DNA of 64,000 nucleotides, from assembly GCA_964036295.1 (NCBI GenBank), contig OZ038470.1:8771078-8835077 (forward strand), in the 5' to 3' direction. The stretch comes from Plumapathes pennacea. Taxonomy: Eukaryota > Cnidaria > Anthozoa > Antipatharia > Myriopathidae. The position numbers were made by a program, and so were the translations under genes. Below, piece after piece: positions 53,171-64,000 of the stretch. How positions within the stretch are numbered: position 1 is the stretch's first letter; each line of letters starts with the position of its first letter. Under the pieces are notes generated by a model. It did not search any database and was not told where the DNA came from. It was given only the letters and a program-made list of their open reading frames with translations.

Positions 53171-54228
53171 GAATTACAAGGAGAGCCAAGCTTACAGCGG
53201 CATTGCTGCTTTGATTACTAAAGGCTGATATTTCGAATATTGTAATGATGTGACGTCAACCCAGGCATTTCGTGTCATTTCTTTTTTCTTGCTACTGAAA
53301 ATGTTTTTGAATTCAGACAAATTATTTTCATAACCCACAGAGGGATCACTTTTAAAGATAAAATATTTGACACTACAGGCACTTTGAACTTTGACTAGGT
53401 TTTAAACAACGGTAGCAAAGCACTATAATTTAAAGGTTGAAATCTGAACAACTATAACACCAAGCTATTTAGATGTGTATTTTAACATTGTTTAGAAGTT
53501 ATAGCAGGCCTTAGTTTTTTTTCACATGTGTTATATGCTTTACCCTGCTAGGGAGAGGTTCCGTGGAAAATAGAACTTTCGCACGCAAGCGTTTGACACT
53601 ATGAAGAGCCGCCGTTCACAGCTAAGGACGAACACATTAAAGAGAAACCGGTTTTACATGTTTTTACAAATTTCATATATAGTTGATATTGCTGGGTGTT
53701 ACAAGTCATCTGAACACCGCTGGTTTGTTGTGCATTCGCATGGTTAAATAAATGACGTAATCTTGCGTATACTCCATAGAAACTCAAACAGTTGCGCGTA
53801 GGGGTTCTATTCTCATCGGAACCTCTGTTTAGAAGGGCAACAGGCTTTGCTTTGTTAATAAATAACTTGAAGTAAATCTTAGGACCTGAGGTGCGAATAC
53901 ATGGAGTTACCTTCCTTGCACCCAATTTTACCAACATACGGAATTCAAACTATTTTTAGCCGAAAAGTTATTCAAAAAGATTATTAAAGTTATATTTTAG
54001 GGCAAAAAAAAAATCACTTTATTCATTTTAAAACCTTTACCTATTTCTGCAGTAAGTGCATCATTAGGATTATGTATCACACTTAATCAGCTCCCATGAT
54101 GCTCGCATGGCTCAGTGCTTAGAGCTGACGCTCCAATATCGCGGAGGGCATGCGGTGATTTATGTTTTAACTGCTTTAAAAGATGCTTTATACAATAGGA
54201 TTGTTTTTATACGACAACCCTTGCTCAC
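53171..54228. other. no recognised gene
   Basis: Unassigned; would be intron if the exon at 54229-54497 is spliced to further downstream exons. Confidence 0.4.
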
Positions 54229-54497
54229 AGCCACGTGTTTAAGCACTTGGCGTCAGCATGCAGTGTGTCGACAGTGTCGCAGTATACGTCACTGTCAGTG
54301 TCATCAGACTCGGCCCCAGCCTCCACGCAAGACTCATACAAATCCCCGTCCGATAAATTGATACCTGAAGGATCCTGGGCCTTTCCTGGACCAATCGATG
54401 AGAGTTGGTTATCAGTCTGCAGAACCTCAAGGCCCAAAGGCCTGTCATGCGCAACATGGCCCACATATTGAAGTGACTGCTTGATGGAACGTGTGAG
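54229..54497 (-). CDS. candidate internal exon of a host gene (ACBD5-like acidic motif)
   Basis: Leftward, a strong acceptor CTCTTCTATTTTCAG (ends at 54498) and a donor GTGAGC (from 54228) bound a frame open throughout: LTRSIKQSLQYVGHVAHDRP, LGLEVLQTDNQLSSIGPGKA and an acidic end ESDDTDSDVYCDTVDTLHAD. The SDSDVYCD stretch resembles the acidic motif of acyl-CoA-binding domain protein 5, but that alone does not establish identity. Entry phase 0, exit phase 2. Not repetitive. The phase fits the exon at 58925-59012 upstream. Confidence 0.5.
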
Positions 54498-54626
54498 CTG
54501 AAAATAGAAGAGGTGGCATTAACCCTTTCGCTATCAGAATACAAATTCTCCTGAGACGAGTGATGTAGCAAGAGTAAAAGAGAAAATAGGCCATTTCCGA
54601 GATGTCTGTTTCAAATCTCATGAAAA

Positions 54627-56260
54627 CAAGACTGGGTTGCCAGTGAGCTCGTTGGGTGGGGTCGAGACCAGAAGAAACTAAAATGGAAAGCAGGGGCAAG
54701 AGCGAAACTCCCAAAAGAGACTTTCAGTTTCTCAGCAGAAAATATCACACAGTATAGATAACTTGACTTTTCACACCTTGCTCAAATGAAACCTATTGGT
54801 ATAAATTGTCATTACAATCATACACTTGCTTCTTAAAGGTTTAGCAACTCTGCATTTTGAGCTTTGGAGTGAAAAGTTAGCCAGCAAGAAAAGAGTAATG
54901 TGTGACTTATCTTTTCATGCACAGTCGATTTTGACAGTTTGATTTTGAAGACTTATTTGTAATCAGAGGCCACAATAAGCTAGCCCTCGCTTTAATACTT
55001 ATGTTTTTTTACTGAATGCATTTCTTCTATGAGGCTTTTGAGTATTTGCGCTCTGTAACAAATATAAATTGAAAGCGAGGAATGTAACATGAGACTTGTT
55101 TACAATATTATTGCGGTTTTGTTTACAGCGTAATCAGTCATTTGTGACTAACAAACTCAATGTTCAGGACTATTTCGGTGTATTTGCTCGAGCTTTAATT
55201 TTGTTTTCTTTTTCTGGGTCGAGCATCAGCACACGGTGATTGGTTCATATTACCACGTGATATGCCATGACGTAAATTGACTTTGCAAAACAACTCGAGA
55301 TGTGGCCAGCCGAATTGCTCGTTACTTGTGTGTAAAAGTTAACTGCATCCCATCAAAACTCACACATCGTTTGGCTGTGTGGAACATGCACGGATAAACT
55401 GGATTTTAGGGAACGATTTTGGCTTCCATTCTTAAGTTCACCGCAGAAGCATTGAGAGTAGCCGTAAACAAATGTTTGATGGATACCTCTACGGGATTGC
55501 AAATATCTCTGTCATCGTTAATTATTTAGTGCCAACAAAACTTTCTGTGATGATGCTACCTCCCTGCCTCCTTTATTTCTTTATTTATGCTTTACTCTTT
55601 ACATGACATCTGTGGCCTCATAAAATGCTTCTGCTTATCGTACATTACCTGTTGAAATGTTTCTTTCATTCGATTAAGTAGCCTTTGCTTTGCAGTGGTA
55701 ATTGTCTACTAGAAATGAAAAATACACCGAAAATAGTCCTGAGGATTGAGTTTGCAGTCACAAGTGGACTGAACATGCTGTGAACAAAACTGCAATAATG
55801 TTGTAAACAAGTCTAGTGTGATATTCCTCGCTTTCAATTTTATATTTGTTAAGAGCACGAATACTCGAAAGCTGATAGAAGAAACGCATTCAGTTTAAAA
55901 AAGAAACAATATTGAAGTGAGGGCTGGATTAATCGCGGCCTCTGTTTAGAAACCAGTGTTCGAAGTCAAACTCAAAATTGACTGCACGAAAGTCTAAGTA
56001 ACGCCTTAATCAGCTTTTCTTGCTGGTAGTCCCCCAACCTTTAAGAAGCAAATGCATGAGTGTTGTAATGATAATTTATAGTTTACACAGGTTTCATTTG
56101 AGCGAGATGTCAAAACCAAGTTCTTTATACTGTGTGATATTTTTCTGGTGATAAACTGGAAGTCTCTCTTAACAGTTCCGCTCTTATCCCTACTTTCCAT
56201 TTAGTTTATTCTGGTCTCGACCTAACTTGCGCCATGAGCTCACTGGCAACGCCAGTCTAG
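54627..56260. mobile_element. complete F-family foldback element
   Basis: The left arm from CAAGACTGGGTTGCCAGTGA and the right arm ending ACTGGCAACGCCAGTCTAG are inverted copies over more than 500 bases (54627-55200 against 55600-56260), with a middle of about 400 bases that itself recurs elsewhere. The right end has a CTGGC-AAC-GCCAG hairpin, then TCTAG and T. No ORF of note. It is the best reference copy for the family. Confidence 0.85.
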
Positions 56261-56262
56261 TT

Positions 56263-57835
56263 TTCATTTCTAGTATACAAAATACCACTACGAAACAAAG
56301 GCTACTTGATCAAATCGAAGAAATATTTCAACATGCAATGTACAATAAGCCAAAGCATTTTGACAACTGTCACGCTCGCGCCAAGCAATATATTCACAGA
56401 CGCATTAGTCGAATCTTAAGCCCTGAGAATGAATACTTATTCTCCAATCACTCTGCAGTGAAACGAGAACAAATCATTTTGACACTAATTACCATCAAAC
56501 ATACAAGAATCAGGAATGGGCATCTCGTTTATTGATAGCCAGGCTTACAATATAATGGGCAGTGAAACAGTAGCCATTTAACAATATATGAGGACTAATA
56601 CAATATCCATTGATATCTGGCACACAATAGTAATTTTTAACAAGGGCAATAATGATTAACTTGCACACCGTAACAAAACTAAAGAAATTTGACGGAAGGT
56701 AAACGAGAGATGCCGTCGAGTGACACTTGCTTGTGAAACAGACCTTATATACCGTACCTTCTCACGAATAGTCATGTACACTTCACAACTATAAACAGAG
56801 TGAATACCAACATGTCCGAGCTACCGCGACAAGCGTGCATTCCAAACGTGACAAAATACATTTTCGTCACAAAAACGAATATACTTCCAGCGAAAAAACT
56901 TTACAAAACAGCTACAGTATGTACGAGGCAACAGTTTGTCATGTTGTGTAAGGCATAAATCACTATCATTGTTTATGGCTAAAGTTCGTTACGGCTTTGG
57001 TGTTCCGTTTTCGGCCTGGTGGTATCTTCCCAGAAGTATTTTGTGTCGCCACAGAAAGTTTGTTGGGACCAAATAATTAGCGGCAACAGAGTTATTTGCA
57101 ATCCTGTAGCGGTAGCCATTAAATATAATCAAATCCATCAAACATTTGTTTACGGCTATGACGGTGAACTTAAGAATGCAAGCCAAAATCGTTCCCTAAA
57201 ACCTAGTTTATCCGTGCATATTCCACAGAGCCAAACGGTGTTGAGTTTGGATGGCATACAGATTTATGTACATTTTTTACTGAATGCGTTTCTTCTATGA
57301 GGCTTTCGAGTATTCCTGCTCTGTAACAAATATAAAATTGAAAGCGAGGAATGTAACACTAGACTTGTTTACAGTATTATTGCTGTTTTGTTCACAGCGT
57401 GTTCAGTCATTCGCAAGAAACAAACTCAATGCTTTGGACTATTTCGGTGTATTTTTCATTTCTAGTATACAATTACTACTGTGAAACAAAGGCTACATGA
57501 TCGAATGGAAGAAATATATCAACAGGTACTGTATGATAAGCCGAAGCATTTTGACTGTCACGCTCGCACGCAACAAAACATGTAATACATTCGCAGAACA
57601 GCGTTTTGTGGAGTCTTAAATGGCGAGAATGGATATTTTTCGTCGCAAAAACGGTTATACTTTCGGTGAAAAAACTTTACAAAACAGCTACAGGATGTAC
57701 GAGGCAACAGATGTCATGTACAGTGTAAAGCATATTAAAATCATCATTGTTTATGGCTCAAGTTCGTCATGGCTTTGGTGTCCGATTTTGGCCTGGTATC
57801 TTCCCAGAGGTACTTCGGGTACTTTGGACATATAA
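56263..57835. mobile_element. F-family fragments in tandem and opposite orientations
   Basis: Blocks at 56280-56420, 56940-57250 (reverse) and 57285-57830 repeat F landmarks (CCAAAATCGTTCCCTAAAA, CAATTTTATATTTG complements, GACATCTGTTGCCTCG complement). Gap 56420-56750 is unassigned. Confidence 0.65.
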
Positions 57836-58924
57836 ATCCTAGCTTAGATACTTCAAATCAGGGCCCCAAATCTGTTACCTACTTTTGCATGCATAATTAC
57901 CGTTCATCGGCTTAGCAACCTTGCTAGCCTGCAGTAATTTGACTTGTGGAATATATATTAAAGCAATGGGGTATCATTAAGGTATGATTCGCACAGTCAA
58001 ACTGAAGTACTCTGGACCCTGTGACACTTATATTATAAATGCGCACAATACTATGAATACTATTTATCTTATGATTAGTAATTTTCTAATTCGAACGCGG
58101 CAACTCCACGGAGTATTCACCAGAAGCTCCAGAAGCGCAGAATGCACAAGACTGGAGACAGAAGAAAACACCTTTACTAAAAGTTGTTTATGCACATTTT
58201 TCAGCCTTGGAAGCCTGTGGCGGCCTCTTTTCAAATTGTGCGCCATTCTTGCTCTCAGGTCACCTTGGTTTTTGACTGACCGAAGGACACATTTCTTGTT
58301 TCTTGTGGCACTGTAATTTAACTGTAAACACGGCCTTTATTGGTGTACTCTCTTGGGGGCATCAATTTATTGTTTGAGTAGCGAACAAATAAAGTAGTGG
58401 GGAGTTCGGCTAGATTTGTATTCTGATCATTGATAATTAAAATCATCAAAAATTCATAATGTCCAAACCAATCCAAACTCAGCATTTGAGTCACATGCAC
58501 GCATCGTTAATAAAAATCTGATGAATATTTAGTCAGTATTTTAACTTTTAATTAAGATTTGTTGCCTTGCTGGATAGTATGCATAAGTTTTCATAAAGAT
58601 CTGTACACTGCACAGAACATTGATGTACATTACAGTACTCTTTTCATTTCACAAGTACGAGTAAATTCAGCTGAAAAAATGGATCTGCAATTGGCGAGAC
58701 AATTTTTTCGGCCACTGTCGAGTCAATTCGGCTGAAGCAGAAGCAGCTCGTCACTGTAAAAGCCCATAAAGATCGGCCGCTCATACTTTATTATCTATCA
58801 CTTAAAAACGCACTGTTATGCCCGAGTGAATGCTGCTTGGGATTTACATTGATGATGTCACGGACATGCGTAAACATTATTCATGCAGATCCGTCAAAAT
58901 ATACTGTTGAGGTCTAACACTTAC
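57836..58924. other. no recognised gene
   Basis: A 110-codon plus-strand frame at 57984-58316 has no motif. On the minus strand a TTCTTCTGTCTCCAG acceptor-like site lies at about 58165, but what follows (about 28 codons) is unconvincing. Confidence 0.35.
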
Positions 58925-59012
58925 CAGGTGAGCAGAAGACAGTAGGCTGTGTGAAGCTCTGAAGTCCAGAACCTCTACTGCGTTTGATGCAAGAACGCCC
59001 TGTCCGTTGTAC
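58925..59012 (-). CDS. candidate internal exon of a host gene
   Basis: Leftward, acceptor GGTTGCTTTTGTAG and donor GTAAGTGTT bound 88 bases with the open frame YNGQGVLASNAVEVLDFRAS then HSLLSSAHL. Both splice sites match consensus closely. Exit phase 0 matches the entry phase of the exon at 54497, and joining gives a continuous frame. The two are 4.4 kb apart with an F element between. Gene identity unknown. Confidence 0.5.
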
Positions 59013-59829
59013 CTACAAAAGCAACCAGTTTCTCTTCATCAACGCAAATCACTCTAAAGAAGAACTTGGCGTACTACTACTTCTGTGGATTCAAAGGACT
59101 TCAGCTGTGTCTTAATCAGGCACTAACTTGATAACGCCCATGTCAAGTTATAAGAGCACTTAGAATTCGAAAGAACACTGTACTTCTCTACACTTATAAA
59201 TGTTCAGTTGAATTTCCGAGTGCTTCTATAACCTACCGACAAATGCTTTACTTCTTTAAAGTGCTACTGGAACAAAATTTTAAGGTGGCTCTTTAGTACT
59301 TGAACTAGTTTTTCAATTTTAGAAAGGCACTATTAATAAATAGAAATGCTCTATAAACCACTGAGAGGTGAGTACGACAAGTTTCAAATGCTGAACCTGG
59401 CTGGAAAACTAGATGACTCAAATTCGTAGACAGCAAGAGCAGAACTTTGTTTGCAATCAAACAAGTGGATTGGCGGGTTTTGTTGTGCTAATTGGTGCAC
59501 AGATAGCTGACTTCCGTCGGAAAGTCATTTGCGACAGTTCAGGCTTTGTGTAGCCTCTTTTTATTCAGTGGATAACTATACAGCGGATAGTGGTCTTCCC
59601 ATTGGATAGGCTTATCGGCGGTGGATAAAATTAGCGCTCTTTGAAAAACCGGGCAGAGACTGGAAATGTCCATATCTGAAAACAATGTGAATCTGCAATC
59701 CACATTTAATTGTGTCACGCTAACTTTTGCAATATTGCAATGAACACACCAATGACTTTTCTTTTTTTCATAGGGTTATCACCTAAGTTATTCCCCAGAT
59801 CAATTACATATTGAACAAATATTATATTG
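59013..59829. other. no recognised gene
   Basis: Unassigned. A short self-complementary stretch of GGATAAC/GGATAGC-type units lies at about 59555-59640. Confidence 0.4.
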
Positions 59830-60395
59830 TTACTCATGCCCCCTGGGGCGATGAGTCTAGCAATGCAGGCCATTAATATTTTTTTTCCTCCGTTGAGAAT
59901 CTGCACACGGTAATTGGTTGTTGGCGATCATGTGATTGTAATGACCTACTTGTTATTGGCAAGCAAACTTGAAGAGAGAGAGACATGCAGACGATGTTTT
60001 GCGTTACATTTCTCCAAGTGTCAATGTCTTTCTGGTTTTCCTTGTGGTAGCGATTTTTGTTTAAATGGATAGCTATGCGCCTTCAACTTTACTAGTCTGC
60101 TCCGCTTCAGAAGCAATAATGTTGATGCGTCATCATGAACTGAATTTGGCAGTCCCAGTCGCTCGAAGGATTATGTTGGAATTATCTTGCTTTCCAATAT
60201 TCTTTCTTTCATAAATGAAGCATCTGAGAATGTATAAACAAGTTTCACTTGGCCGTATGTGATTTGTGTCGTTTTAATGTTCCCGAGTGCAAATGCTCGA
60301 TTATAGATATTGCTTTAACCAATGTATCTGTATTCTGAGCAATATTTGTGTGAAAGAACATCGAATAAGTAGAAGACATGTCGAAACTTAATCCC
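59830..60395 (+). mobile_element. Helitron-like copy D (5' part)
   Basis: Matches copy C from ATGCCCCCTGGGG through TGCAAATGCTCGATTATAG and CATCGAATAAGTAGAAGACATG, then is cut at about 60390 by sequence starting ATCCCCGAGCGAAGCGAGGG. Confidence 0.7.
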
Positions 60396-60656
60396 CGAGC
60401 GAAGCGAGGGTAATAATCACGGCGCTAATGCAGCAAAATCGCTTTGTTTGGAGACTCCAAGCAAGTCGCCATCTCGAAATTTAATGTTCGTCAGTCAGTC
60501 TGTCAGTCTGTCATAGGGCGACCTTTTAGGCCAGGTGCCTAAGCCTATGACATAATAATAATTATCGATTAGCCCAGTTCAAACGTCAAACTTTGCATGT
60601 GTGTCGTTAGTGTTACTGACAATTGTACGTAACTGCGTTCACTAAAGTGAATTTGA

Positions 60657-60866
60657 AAACTAAAAAACTTGAAACAGGAAGGTCTCGCGAAGCTCGTCTT
60701 CAAAAGAGAAGGGAGCAGGCATGGGCAGGGCGAAAACGTGAAACGATCGAACAACGCCAAATACATCTACAGAAAAGACAACAAACATGTTATAACCGAC
60801 AGCATCATGAACGGAAGCGTGCCGAAGAAATGGCTCCGCAAAGGGAACAGCGCTTGAAAGCAAATT
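60657..60866 (+). pseudogene. STPR-like arginine-rich coding remnant
   Basis: Frame with SREARLQKRREQAWAGRKRE, EQRQIHLQKRQQTC and HHERKRAEEMAPQREQRLK, related to 5219-5524. There is no ATG in this frame (the 60623 start is TTG), and the sequence after about 60870 is unrelated. Probably the N-terminal DNA-binding repeat of a transposon protein. Confidence 0.45.
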
Positions 60867-61194
60867 GGGAGCTTCAGACGCCGTTTTGTGTTAAACTCAG
60901 ATACTTATTCAGAAAGGACAAGCTACAAAGGTCAGTCAGTGAGAATCGAACAATCACTGTGACAAATATATTCTATCCCGTATCTTGTGTAACTCGATCA
61001 CTTCAAGAATGTATTTTGAAAATCTGTATGCTGATCATTTTCCATTGAAGTATTGTTTTAATACGCTTCTGTTGCCAGTTTTGGCTACCGTATTCGCTCA
61101 GAGCAATCGGAACTTGGAGTTTTGAATGATTTAGTCAAATGTCTCATTTTTTTCTTTTAAGACTAAAACTGTAACAAATGCTCTAATCAGAGGT

Positions 61195-61735
61195 GCGGTG
61201 ATTGCAGCGCGAATCGTTCACAAGCCCCCTGAAGTATGACTAGGTCTGAAGCCTGTGTATAATTTGAAGTAAACCGTTCAAGTTTTGCTTTGATTTTGGG
61301 AGAAATCATCTGTTTTGAGTTTTGTTTCCTACTACGGCAGCGAACCAGCTTCAAAATTTAAGTATTCAATTTTGAGACCGTGCTTGGTAGACTGTATGAA
61401 TTAATTTGACATGCGTGCTGTGGCGTCACGCAATCAACTCTTTTTCTCCTCCCTTTGCATGTAGCACTTGACTTCAAAGAAAAGATTGAGTCCACATTTC
61501 GGTAAAACAAAGTAAAAGTCCAATCAATGGAAGAGCGAGGGGGTATCTGTGATTATCGTATTACTAGTAAAACTTGAACTCAAATTTACCCTGCGGGCAG
61601 AGCATCTCCCTTTGTCAGAAACTCGGGGGCTCTGTGTAACGTGCGGCGTATACAAACAGTTGCCGTTTAACTTCGTTTTGCGTGAAGTAAAGGTTCGTTG
61701 TTTATTGTCTAAGGATACTAAATTACTAATAGGGT
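61195..61735 (+). repeat. copy of the 6103-6690 repeat joined to a Helitron-like fragment
   Basis: 61195-61565 corresponds to 6103-6690. From 61566, TAAAACTTGAACTCAAATTT and GAGCATCTCCCTTTGTC continue into sequence of copy C (about 47290-47455), ending near 61735. Confidence 0.6.
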
Positions 61736-61740
61736 GTCAC

Positions 61741-62058
61741 ATGCACAATTTCTTCGATATGCAACTTGTCTTACAATCCTGCGTGCTAAGCTTGATTCTA
61801 GTGGAAACTGTGTGACCACAGCGTAAAACAGTGGAATTCACTCTTGCATTAGACAAGGGAGACTGACTTACATTAGAAAATACATTCCTTGCGTTATTTC
61901 ATGGATAATCTCGGGGCTCAGAGGTATTCTGGGATGGTGTCTGAGTTTGGCGAGCTCCTCGTTGTCAAAAGGAAGTGTCTTTTTCTCCTGAGCAGGCTTG
62001 CAAAGATCTTTAAAGCCGCATTTGGTTGCCCTACACAAATAAAAACAAAAACCCAAAC
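61741..62058. other. no recognised gene
   Basis: Short frames only, directly before the AAT microsatellite. Confidence 0.4.
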
Positions 62059-62256
<198 letters not shown>

Positions 62257-63540
62257 TGCGTTCGACGGAGGAGACACAACCCTTATCTGGTGTGGGTTCA
62301 ATGGGACAATGGGATACCTGTCATGTGCTTTCGACCAGGCACGAATAATTGAGATTTTTGGGTCATCGGGTAGACGGTCAGGCGATGTGCAAAATCTGCG
62401 CCATTTTTAATAATTATTATGCATGCACACATATTTTCAGCAAAGAGCTTTCCAATATAGTCACAGGCTCTTGTGCATGGGACGTGAGATGGCGAATAAA
62501 GTGTGAAATCATGCTTTTTAGCATAACAAGCAAGCTTGGCGAAATCAGGATTTGTGTACTTCTTTGAGTACTCCGTTTGCCTTTGGCGTTGTGGAAGACT
62601 GAAAGTTAGTCGAGCAGGAAAGGGTAGCTTTTTCAAACGTAAACATTGGGCAGTGAGTCACTCGGGTCGCTGCCAGATGTAAAATTTCCAGAAATTTCTC
62701 TCAAGTGAGCGCGGCTTGTGTTTGATGTGAAGTGCTCATACAAATGGTTTGCGTCCAGTAAGACCATCGTTTGTTTACGTATTTCGTTTCAGGGTCTTTT
62801 GTCATGGCTAAAGTGTCATACAAAAAGCTATGGCTTTCGTAAAGCAAGAAGTTCGTACAGAGTAAAGTGCTATTCGCAAACCTTTCGTGCAAAGTTGACT
62901 GTGCAATGGAAATAAAATAAACATGGAAATCACTGTGAAGAAGAGGAGGTGAATGGAGAATGTTCCAGCTTTGCATCGAACTCGATGTTCCTCGATTTGT
63001 TGGTGACTTTGAGCCAAATCCCCGTCTGAATTGTTTTGTATTGTATTAGTCTGCCGCACCGTCCGATTTCCTTGGCAAGAAGGACTATTTTGAGCATTTA
63101 CAAATATTAGTCTGACATACCATAGGGTTGTGGCGTTAGAGCAGTGCTAGTAGTACCGATGCATCATTTTGTCTGGTGTAAAGTATTCGGTGTCGATCAG
63201 CAGACAGTCTTACATAATTTCAGGCTTTTTTGCAATCCATTGCCCTCTCTATCATGGGTATCTATCGGAGATTCATCTCATTTCATTTTCATTTTTATTT
63301 GATTCACCACACATATCATTTATCTTACAAAGCATAACTTTACGTGCTGAGAAATTTTGTGGTGAGGAAGCCCAGAAAGAAGCCGGGGGGCTTATGATAT
63401 CTAGGCTTCCTCGTTACTTGGATGAAAAACTAGATCTATATAAGTGCAGTAATGCGGAAGTGCAGTGCAAATAGGGGAAAAAAGTGCAGTGCAGTAAAGT
63501 AAAGTAAGCCAAACAAATAATACGACAAATTCTAGCTTGT
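62257..63540. other. no recognised gene
   Basis: A 112-codon minus-strand frame at 62298-62636 has no motif. A GCAGTG/AGTAAAGTAAAG-rich stretch (about 63466-63506) lies at the 3' end of the following LINE. Confidence 0.4.
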
Positions 63541-63546
63541 AGGTAT

Positions 63547-64000
63547 CTAGCAAAGTAGGCTATTTTTAAGTTTTGTTTTGAAAGTAGAAATGCATGGAGA
63601 GTTTCGGATATCAGAAGTGAGAGAGTTGAAAAATTTTGGACCTTCATAATGGATGGAAAACTGTCTAATTTGGGTTCTGCAGAAAGGTAGATAGTAAGAT
63701 TTGGCATTCCTTGTGTTATAGTTATGCACCTGTTTAACTAATGAAAAATAATCATCAAAGCATTGGGGGAGTAGCCCATTTTCGTACAAGAACATGAAAT
63801 TCCCTAGTTGAGATAAATAAATTTGCTCAAGTTTTAGCAACTTGAGGTCTTTAAAAATTGGATCTGTGTGAGCGTCATAAGAGTCCTTATTAATAATTCT
63901 CATTACTCTTTTTTGGAGGACGGTTGAGGTTAGAAGGAAAGGTTGAGCCCCATACTAGTATACAGTAATAAAGATAAGGATAAACTAGTGAATGATATAA
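63547..64000 (-). mobile_element. 3' part of a non-LTR retrotransposon (LINE), cut by window edge
   Basis: The frame 63903-63547 reads MRIINKDSYDAHTDPIFKDL, LPQCFDDYFSLVKQVHNYNT and GPKFFNSLTSDIRNSPCIST, the late block of a CR1/L2/RTE-type ORF2. Upstream sequence to 64000 gives YLYYCILVWGSTF in another frame, so there is a frameshift near 63910. It differs from the LINE at 31281, so two lineages are present. Confidence 0.75.

Noticed and set aside
54100..54170. Possible tRNA-like A-box sequence (TGGCTCAGTGCTTAGAGC)
   Set aside because: No B box or acceptor stem could be found at the right distance.
57984..58316. 110-codon plus-strand frame
   Set aside because: No recognisable domain; the opposite strand has a competing frame, so chance is likely.
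62298..62636. 112-codon minus-strand frame
   Set aside because: No motif, no splice signals at convincing places and no second copy; kept only as unassigned sequence.

Overview
The window is eukaryotic, repeat-dense DNA, most likely from an anthozoan cnidarian such as a stony coral. That is an inference from the company of elements: a Polinton (Maverick, adintovirus-like), a BEL/Pao retroelement, a 2A/OTU-bearing Helitron-like family, a tRNA-derived SINE with an (ATGT)n tail, and intron-containing exon candidates. It is not bacterial: there is no operon structure, and there are clear splice-site pairs and microsatellites.

Layout. 1-8.4 kb: a minisatellite, a 3 kb Helitron-like element (copy A) holding a small MITE, a low-complexity AT-rich gap, an arginine-rich STPR-like coding remnant, and a 1 kb fragment of a second Polinton. 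8.4-10.75 kb: an inverted-repeat (foldback) unit abutting the main Polinton. 10.75-26.4 kb: the main Polinton. Its layout is protein-primed DNA polymerase B (broken), integrase on the other strand (intact), major capsid protein (broken), A32-type packaging ATPase, and a run of small coiled-coil, basic or membrane genes. A conserved gene of about 440 codons follows. At the right end lies a leftward block in which a two-gene cassette (a DNA-binding-like protein plus a Cys/His-repeat protein) is duplicated. 26.4-30.2 kb: a BEL/Pao pol with one 3' LTR and an inverted LTR piece fused to its 5' side. 30.2-64 kb: nested copies of a long-inverted-repeat family (called F here) and of the Helitron-like family (copies B, C and D), interrupted by a LINE, a SINE, the Helitron-like copy B and MITEs.

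The probable host content is small: four candidate spliced exons, all on the minus strand (58925-59012, 54229-54497, 38492-38595, 35329-35681), the first two with matching phase, and one intact intronless chromodomain ORF (51585-52205) between inverted repeats.

The Polinton genes would together replicate (PolB), integrate (rve integrase), build a double-jelly-roll capsid and package DNA (ATPase). No maturation protease or separate minor capsid gene was recognised, and the polymerase and capsid genes carry several frameshifts, so this copy looks inactive. Most of the 30-64 kb interval is a stratified record of transposition in which insertions can be ordered by who interrupts whom.
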